DNA from: Sphingomonas populi
GTDB taxonomy: Bacteria > Pseudomonadota > Alphaproteobacteria > Sphingomonadales > Sphingomonadaceae
Assembly (NCBI RefSeq): GCF_004208535.1
Contig: NZ_SGIS01000011.1
Span: forward strand, 61,489-125,488
Length of the DNA: 64,000 nt
Direction of reading: 5' to 3'
The translations under genes were made by a program, and so were the position numbers. Under the pieces are notes generated by a model that saw nothing but the letters and a program-made list of their open reading frames with translations, had not been told where the DNA came from and searched no databases. The number at the start of each line of letters is the position of its first letter. Within the stretch, counting starts at the first letter, position 1. Of the stretch, positions 59,164-64,000 are shown piece by piece.

Positions 59164-60075
59164 TCAGATCCACTGGGGATCAGCGGTGAAATCGATCGTC
59201 AGCCAATAGCCAGGGCGCAAGCCTCCCATGGCGTCCGCCACCTCCTGTCGGATAGAATCGAGTGCGCCCAAGGTCATGGCGGTGGACGCGGACGCACCGA
59301 CGAAGCCAATTTCGACAAATTGGACCCGACCCACGCGCGAGACGTAGGATCGATGCTCGATGAAGCCATGCCGTGCAGCAACCTCGCTCGCGATCTTGCT
59401 CACGTGCGCATCGAGATCGGGGGGTGCGATCTGAAGGATCTCGCGGCCGGAGGCCAGCAAAGAGCGTATGGGTAGAGGAGCCATACCCAGCGCAAGCAGG
59501 ATCAGGATCGCAGGATCGAAGTACATCGCCAGATGCTCGGCCGACGTCCCATCCAGAAGAAGGGCGATAATGAAGGCGATGGCTAGCCCGGTGTTTAGGA
59601 GACCACTGAACAGCCAGGCTCGGGCGTCCAGCTCGAGGAGCGAGGATCCAAGCCCGCGGCCTTTGCGCCGGACAAAGAGGTAGATCCCCAGACATATAGC
59701 GGCGCTCGCAACTGCATAGGCAATGCCCGGCCCAAAGGTCACCTGGCGGCCACCCATCAGCATCGCATCGGCGCCATCCACCAGCGCGTAGACGCAAGCC
59801 AGCATTAGCACGCTGCCGTTCACGAAGCCGAGCATCGGCTCGATGTGCCAGTATCCATACTGAAAGCGGCGATCGGCGCCACGCGCGATCAGGCGCGCAG
59901 CGAAGAATGCAACCATCGTCAATCCCGCGTCCGCGAGACTATAGACGCCGTCAAACACGATGGCTTTTGCACCGCTCAGCAAGCCGACAGCTATGCCGAT
60001 GAGAGCCAGCGCGAGCGTGCCGGTCGCCGACAACAGAAGGAGGTGCTGCTCTTGACGCTCGGCTGGCGGTCCCAT
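59164..60075 (-). CDS. cation diffusion facilitator family transporter
   Basis: 303 residues from the ATG at 60075 (GGAGAAGGAC before it). A longer frame upstream is not protein-like. Six TM helices. FDGVYSLADAGLTMVAFFAA gives the TM2 Asp pair (here D...D), RRFQYGYWHIEPMLGF the following loop, and a cytosolic C-terminal domain (VSKIASEVAARHGF). CDF proteins export divalent cations such as zinc or cobalt in exchange for protons. The TM2/TM5 ligands differ from the classic HxxxD, so metal specificity is open. Confidence 0.82.
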   Translation of the reverse strand: MGPPAERQEQHLLLLSATGTLALALIGIAVGLLSGAKAIVFDGVYSLADAGLTMVAFFAARLIARGADRRFQYGYWHIEPMLGFVNGSVLMLACVYALVDGADAMLMGGRQVTFGPGIAYAVASAAICLGIYLFVRRKGRGLGSSLLELDARAWLFSGLLNTGLAIAFIIALLLDGTSAEHLAMYFDPAILILLALGMAPLPIRSLLASGREILQIAPPDLDAHVSKIASEVAARHGFIEHRSYVSRVGRVQFVEIGFVGASASTAMTLGALDSIRQEVADAMGGLRPGYWLTIDFTADPQWI

Positions 60076-60140
60076 GTCCTTCTCCGGTTTGGAAGAGCGA
60101 GCAGCGCCGACGTGACACTGCACTCGCTCATGTGTCGATG

Positions 60141-60635
60141 TTACCGGGTCAAGATATCGTTCCGAGCCAGCGCTTCTCCGAGCACGACCAGGCCGATCCC
60201 GAGAAGCGCCACATCCTTGAGCAGGAACGTGCCCACGAAGCTGAGATAAGGGAAGCCACCCGCCGACGGCTCCCAGATTGGTAGCGCCAGCATTGTCGAG
60301 CAGGTGACCGCGAACGTACCGGAAGCCAGCACGCCGGCGGCGAGAGCCGCATGCTTCGACCATGGTGATGCTATGAGAAGTACCGCCGTGAACACCTCGA
60401 CGACGCCGAGAAGGCGCGCCGTTCCGGCGGCGCCGAACGCCCCGAGCATCCACGCAAGCCAGGGCGTGCCGCCGATCACCGGTTTGAGAAGCTCGACCTC
60501 GAAGGGCTGGAACTTGTTCAAGCCAATCAGCAGCAGCGGCAGAATGATGCCGATGAGCGCGATCACGCGGCCGAGGCGGCGAACGTGGCTTGAGATCGAA
60601 TTTGAGGCGGGCGGTACGGACTGTGAAACGGACAT
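60141..60635 (-). CDS. DUF417 (YkgB/RclC-like) membrane protein
   Basis: 164 residues with four predicted TM helices (VIALIGIILPLLLIGLNKFQ, LLGVVEVFTAVLLIASPW, a central Ala-rich helix, and LLKDVALLGIGLVVLGEAL). FLLKDVALLG is the family signature. RclC-like proteins are linked to reactive chlorine resistance in E. coli, while others are of unknown function. AGGGAG precedes its ATG. It is divergent from a second DUF417 gene at 60926, about 30% similar by eye. Confidence 0.85.
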   Translation of the reverse strand: MSVSQSVPPASNSISSHVRRLGRVIALIGIILPLLLIGLNKFQPFEVELLKPVIGGTPWLAWMLGAFGAAGTARLLGVVEVFTAVLLIASPWSKHAALAAGVLASGTFAVTCSTMLALPIWEPSAGGFPYLSFVGTFLLKDVALLGIGLVVLGEALARNDILTR

Positions 60636-60925
60636 AGCTTGCTCCCTGGTTGAGGAGAGGCGGACCTTCGAAACCTAGCGCGGCCCACCGCCTGGCGGGT
60701 CTGCGATCGATGTCGGAATATCACGCTCTCGAACTGCTAGTTCGTCTGCGAAAGACGAAACGATACAGGTGACGATCAAACTTCGTCACACCCGGCGGCG
60801 GTGCGCTTTAGCAATGACCATACGCCGCGTGCATGGACTCCATACATTCATCCCGACGCGACTGACCGCTAGGTACGGACGATCGATCTGCAAATCGACG
60901 CAGACAGACTTAAAGGATCAAAACC
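60636..60925. promoter_or_regulatory. divergent control region of two DUF417 genes
   Basis: The 290-base gap between the divergent DUF417 genes holds the perfect inverted repeat TTCGTCT (60741-60747) / AGACGAA (60753-60759) with a five-base loop. The right side (about 60890-60925) is AT-richer. This is a candidate operator for a shared regulator, for instance a redox or chlorine sensor, but no such regulator gene lies beside it. Confidence 0.5.
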
Positions 60926-61423
60926 ATGATGATTGAGAAACTGCAGCCTTACTTGGAACGGGTCGGTGCCGGCATCCTGCGTTACAGTCTCGTCCTGATC
61001 TTCCTGGGCTATGGTCTATTCAAGTTCACGGCGCCTGAAGCCGCCGCGATTGCTCCGCTTACCGAGAACAGCCCGTTCTTCTTCTGGCTTAACCCTCTTC
61101 TCGGCCAACAGGGCGGGTCGAACCTGATTGGAGTCGTTGAGGTCGTCACCGCGCTCGCAATCGCCGTTCGTAAGCCGCTGCCACTGGTGTCGGCCTTCGG
61201 AAGCCTGGCGGCGGCAGGGGCTCTCTTCGTGACGCTGAGCTTCCTGTTCTCGACCCCGGGATTAGACCCGACCTCGACCGATGCGGGGTTTCTCATAAAG
61301 GACGCAACCTTGCTCGGCGCTGCCCTTTGGACCGCCAGCGAGGCGATCCGCGCCCATGTGACCAGCTCCGCCGGCACCTCGCCAATTCGGTCCAGCAATG
61401 CCGGGCGCGCGGCGTTGGAATAG
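60926..61423 (+). CDS. DUF417 (YkgB/RclC-like) membrane protein
   Basis: 165 residues (60929 is an alternative start). Four TM helices: ILRYSLVLIFLGYGLFKFTA, SNLIGVVEVVTALAIAV, VSAFGSLAAAGALFVTLSFL and GFLIKDATLLGAALWTASEA. FLIKDATLLG matches the FLLKD signature of the partner gene. It is nearer to E. coli RclC/YkgB by the FKFT..E and SPFFFWL motifs. A tail of polar residues follows. Probable role is in oxidative (hypochlorous) stress, by family only. Confidence 0.87.
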   Translation: MMIEKLQPYLERVGAGILRYSLVLIFLGYGLFKFTAPEAAAIAPLTENSPFFFWLNPLLGQQGGSNLIGVVEVVTALAIAVRKPLPLVSAFGSLAAAGALFVTLSFLFSTPGLDPTSTDAGFLIKDATLLGAALWTASEAIRAHVTSSAGTSPIRSSNAGRAALE

Positions 61424-61496
61424 TCCGCGGTTGGTAAAGGCCGACGCGCGTGATCACCGCGCGGCCTCTATCGGCTGTTCAAGCGCGTGGCGGGTC

Positions 61497-62465
61497 CTAG
61501 AGCCACCCTGCGCGCCTGAACCGGAGCCAAAGCAGACTGCAAAGTAGGGCCATGATGCCCACCACGCCGAAGTAGCCGTATCGCCACTCCAGTTCCGGCA
61601 TATAGCGAAAGTTCATGCCGTAGATGCCTGCCAAGGCGGTGGGGACGGCAAGAATGGCTGCCCAGGCCGCGAGCTGCCGTGTGATCGCGCCCGTTCGTTG
61701 TTGTTCTAACAGGCTGCTCAATTCGAAGACCGAGACCAGGACCTGGAGCAAGCCATCCACCATCGTCTGCACCCGCATCACGTGGTCCATCACGTCGTCG
61801 AAATACGGCAGCGCTTCTGCGCTGATGCACGGGTAGTGGCCCCGGACGAGTTTGCGGATCACCTCTCCCATCGGTCCGAGCGTTCGCTGAAATCGGGTAA
61901 GCTCGCACCGAAGATGAAAGATGCGCACCACCTCCGCGCGCCCGAGGAAGGTGTCGAGCGACCGCCGCTCCATTTCCAGGACATCGTCCTCCACCATCTC
62001 AAAGATGGGCAGGTAATCGTCCACGACTTCGTTGAGCACCGCGTGCAACACATAGTCGACACCCTGCGCTAGGAGTTTGGGGGCGGTTTCCAGTTGCGCG
62101 CGCAAATCGGCCCCGTGCGATGCCGCATTGTGACGTACGATGATAATGTGATGATGGCTGACGAAGACTGCGACGGCGCCGTACAGAATTCGATCGTCAT
62201 CAAGGCGCGCGGTGCGGGCGATGACGAACAGTTGATCGCCGTAAACGTCGAGCTTGGGAGGCTGGTCGGCATCGAGCGAAGCCTGCACCATGAGCGGGTG
62301 CAGTCCATAACGATCCTGTAGAGTGCTAAGCTCCTCCATGGTCGGATCACAAAGATCGATCCATGCGAACTCCGACCGGTCCATTTGGTCGGGCACCTCG
62401 TCATCGAGCAGGATGTCACGGGTACGCTTTCCGTCCTGGTAACGGCAGGCGCCGAGAACGGTCAC
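61497..62465 (-). CDS. corA: CorA-family magnesium/divalent cation channel
   Basis: 322 residues from the GTG at 62465, which overlaps the upstream stop (GTGA) and has GGAG before it. An ATG at 62528 would intrude 66 bases into the neighbouring gene. A cytosolic alpha/beta funnel domain is followed by long helices and two C-terminal TM helices. The signature GMN (283-285, in GIYGMNF) ends TM1, and the tail WLRFRRAGWL is basic. It would import Mg2+ (or Co2+/Ni2+). Translationally coupled to the glutathione-transferase gene. Confidence 0.92.
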   Translation of the reverse strand: MTVLGACRYQDGKRTRDILLDDEVPDQMDRSEFAWIDLCDPTMEELSTLQDRYGLHPLMVQASLDADQPPKLDVYGDQLFVIARTARLDDDRILYGAVAVFVSHHHIIIVRHNAASHGADLRAQLETAPKLLAQGVDYVLHAVLNEVVDDYLPIFEMVEDDVLEMERRSLDTFLGRAEVVRIFHLRCELTRFQRTLGPMGEVIRKLVRGHYPCISAEALPYFDDVMDHVMRVQTMVDGLLQVLVSVFELSSLLEQQRTGAITRQLAAWAAILAVPTALAGIYGMNFRYMPELEWRYGYFGVVGIMALLCSLLWLRFRRAGWL

Positions 62466-63175
62466 GGGCGCTCCGGGACTTGGAGCCCGCGTTGCACCGC
62501 GGTCCGCGCCAAGCAGCGCTGCAGCCATGCTGCCACGTGCGGATAGTTTCGGAGGCCAATGAGATCTCCCGCCTCATAGCTGATGTCCAGCGCCCTGACC
62601 CACCCGAGCGTGGCAATGTCAGCGATGGAATATTCGCCGGCGTCGACGCCGGCCAACCACGATCGCCCCGTCAGGCGGGCGTCCAGCACACTCAGCAGCC
62701 GTCGGGTTTCGCCAAGATATCGCTCGAGCGGCCGTTTGTCGTCCATCTCGCGGCCTGCATGCTTGTGGAAGTATCCGAACTGGCCGAACATCGGCCCGAT
62801 CCCGGCCATCTGAAAGAAAACCCACTGCAGGGTTTCGTAGCGGTCGACGGGGTTCGTAGCGAGAAACCTGCCGGTCTTCTCTGCCAGGTAGACGAGGATT
62901 GCGCCGGACTCCCAGAGCGCCAAGGGCTGCCCCCCAGGTCCGTCCGGGTCGAGTATCGCCGGGATGCGCCCGTTCGGGTTCAGCGAGACAAAGGCGGGAT
63001 CTTTGGATTCGTTCTGCCCGATGTCGACGAAGTGCGCCTCGTACGGCAGCCCGATTTCCTCGAGCATGATGGAAACCTTGACCCCGTTCGGGGTCGGGTA
63101 GGCGTAGAGCTGCAGCCGCTCGGCATGCACGGGCGCCCAGCGCCGGGTGATTGGAAACGCACTCAGGTCTGTCAT
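62462..63175 (-). CDS. glutathione S-transferase (nu-class, YfcG/YghU-like)
   Basis: 237 residues from the ATG at 63175. A longer frame to 63301 crosses an IS remnant. Thioredoxin-like domain: LYAYPTPNGVKVSIMLEEIG (TPNG 28-31 is the nu-class active loop), then SLNPNGRIPAILD and ALWESGAILVYLAEK. A helical C-terminal domain follows. Members act as disulfide-bond reductases with glutathione. It forms an operon with corA, and its neighbours suggest a stress-response cluster. Confidence 0.9.
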   Translation of the reverse strand: MTDLSAFPITRRWAPVHAERLQLYAYPTPNGVKVSIMLEEIGLPYEAHFVDIGQNESKDPAFVSLNPNGRIPAILDPDGPGGQPLALWESGAILVYLAEKTGRFLATNPVDRYETLQWVFFQMAGIGPMFGQFGYFHKHAGREMDDKRPLERYLGETRRLLSVLDARLTGRSWLAGVDAGEYSIADIATLGWVRALDISYEAGDLIGLRNYPHVAAWLQRCLARTAVQRGLQVPERP

Positions 63176-63243
63176 TCGATTGTCCACCCCGGATGGAGGC
63201 ACGCAGACTGGCTCGGGTGAGCCCCGCCCCGTGCGTCGTGAGC

Positions 63244-63363
63244 TGTTGCTGCTACATTCGTCCGCATTCGGCGCTTGGTTACGCCTCGGGTGAAACGACA
63301 TATGGCGCAGCCGCCGAAGCCGTATCTGGTATCAACTCCAAAGAGCTTCCTCGCCCCAACTGA
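63244..63363 (+). pseudogene. IS3-family transposase, C-terminal remnant
   Basis: The frame ending at 63361-63363 encodes YIRPHSALGYASGETTYGAA and more. YxxxRPHSALGY is the hallmark end of the IS3-family OrfB integrase domain. Nothing upstream continues the transposase: the 5' part overlaps the start of the glutathione-transferase gene on the other strand. It is thus a fragment left by an old insertion. Confidence 0.75.
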
Positions 63364-63490
63364 TGATGGGAGACCATCTCGGGTATCAGCGGGAAACCGA
63401 GAGCTTGCGGACAGCGGCTCGGCGGTCGGGTGAATAACCAAGCGAGGAGCCCGTTGGCTGTGGTAACTGGTTCGCGTCAGGAGAGGTTTT

Positions 63491-63771
63491 ATGGTTGAAG
63501 CACGATGGAATGGCACTCTGATTGCTAGCAGCGACGATACAGTCGTCATCGAGGGCAACCACTATTTTCCCGCTGACGCCGTAGACCGGTCGTTTCTCGA
63601 CCTAGCTCCACGACGACAGTTTGTCCGTGGAAGGGAACTGCGCGCTACTACAGTCTTCATGTTGACGGTGCCGAGAACCGCGACGCCGCCTGGTACTATC
63701 CAGAGCCGAAGGCCAAAGCCGAAAGCATTCGTGATCGAATCGCGTTTTGGAAGGGCGTCGAGATCAGATGA
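63491..63771 (+). pseudogene. DUF427 protein gene with a single frameshift
   Basis: The first frame gives MVEARWNGTLIASSDDTVVI, then EGNHYFPADAVDRSFL, the DUF427 start. After base 63600 the family sequence continues only in another frame: SSTTTVCPWKGTARYYSLHV, then DAAWYYPEPKAKAESIRDRI and AFWKGVEIR, stop at 63769-63771. One missing base (CTCGA-CCT instead of CTCGAnCCT) explains it. Joined, the protein is about 93 residues, a complete small DUF427 protein of unknown biochemical role. It may be a true mutation or a sequencing error. Confidence 0.85.
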
Positions 63772-63892
63772 TTGTCGCTGCGCGGTAGGGGAAGCTATCT
63801 TCGCCGCGCGGTGCAAACGATCAAATAGACAAGCGGTGAGCAGACACCGACTACGTGGCAACGACGGTACGACTGAGCTGCTGCCGCTTCCG

Positions 63893-64000
63893 TGGACACC
63901 GAGATAAGGTGTTTTTGGAACCGGAGGATGGAGATGCAACGACGGAAGTTCAGCCGCGAGTTCAAGCTCGAGGCGGTGAAGCTGGTGCGGGAACGCGGGG
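63893..64000 (+). mobile_element. start of an IS3-family insertion sequence (cut by window end)
   Basis: TGGACACCGAGATAAGGTG at 63893-63911 is a plausible left terminal repeat. The transposase orfA begins 15-25 bases later. The right end lies outside the window, so the terminal repeat cannot be confirmed. Confidence 0.6.
63934..64000 (+). CDS. IS3-family transposase OrfA, N-terminal part
   Basis: From the ATG at 63934 (63928 is an alternative; GGAGG lies at 63922-63926) the sequence reads MQRRKFSREFKLEAVKLVRERG to the window end. RKFSREFKLEAVKLV is the helix-turn-helix start of IS3-type OrfA proteins, which bind the element ends. Only about 22 codons are visible. Confidence 0.85.
   Translation, partial: MQRRKFSREFKLEAVKLVRERG

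Overview
This window is a high-GC alphaproteobacterial chromosome segment, most consistent with a sphingomonad (Sphingomonas or a close relative). The evidence is the gene order of the str/S10/spc/alpha ribosomal blocks, the protein sequences, TonB-receptor-centred sugar uptake, weak -10 boxes, and GC-rich intergenic inverted repeats containing CGTCGCCCC. Species cannot be named from the sequence alone.

Layout. (1) 1-3543: the N-terminal part of an acyl-CoA dehydrogenase with a TetR regulator, then a membrane diguanylate cyclase with an intact GGEEF site and an RxxD inhibitory site. (2) 3563-12800: a minus-strand carbohydrate locus with a hexuronate-type MFS permease, GH31, TonB receptor, secreted alpha/beta hydrolase and GH2 enzyme, probably for a uronic-acid-containing or decorated oligosaccharide. 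(3) 12876-16875: glycerol module glpR-glpD divergent from glpK; glpD carries an exact 60-bp in-frame tandem duplication over its FAD-binding motif. (4) 16984-19575: a eukaryote/archaeal-type prolyl-tRNA synthetase and the tRNA hydroxylase TrhO.

(5) 19719-42771: the translation core. The str operon (rpsL-rpsG-fusA-tuf) has a recognisable promoter and a terminator-like leader hairpin, and tuf is followed by a strong terminator. Next come the S10 and spc blocks (rpsJ to rpmD, then rplO, secY, adk), then rpsM-rpsK-rpoA-rplQ with a strong terminator. A methyltransferase on the opposite strand and an OmpR-type two-component pair sit between adk and rpsM. Notable proteins are S12 with arginine at position 88 and S5 with a 60-residue RGG-rich N-terminal extension.

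(6) 42917-47145: prolyl oligopeptidase, a small TPR-like secreted protein, and guaA. (7) 47146-~54200: a decayed integrative conjugative element abutting the 3' end of guaA. It holds repeats in front of a truncated integrase, fragments of an unknown protein, an AbiEi/AbiEii-type toxin-antitoxin pair, an in-frame ParB-TrbG chimera, trbI, a DUF2274 gene and a truncated LysR gene. Most transfer genes are missing, apparently by internal deletion.

(8) 54311-64000: accessory genes. These are an outer-membrane porin-like protein, alpha/beta hydrolase, TetR regulator, PanE-like reductase, a small unknown protein, CDF transporter, two divergent DUF417 membrane proteins, CorA, a glutathione transferase, an IS3 transposase remnant, a DUF427 gene broken by one frameshift, and the start of another IS3-family element at the window edge.

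No tRNA, rRNA or CRISPR array was recognised. The most unusual items are the ParB-TrbG chimera within the element remnant, the glpD duplication, S12 Arg88 and the S5 extension. I did not find a clearly complete new system.
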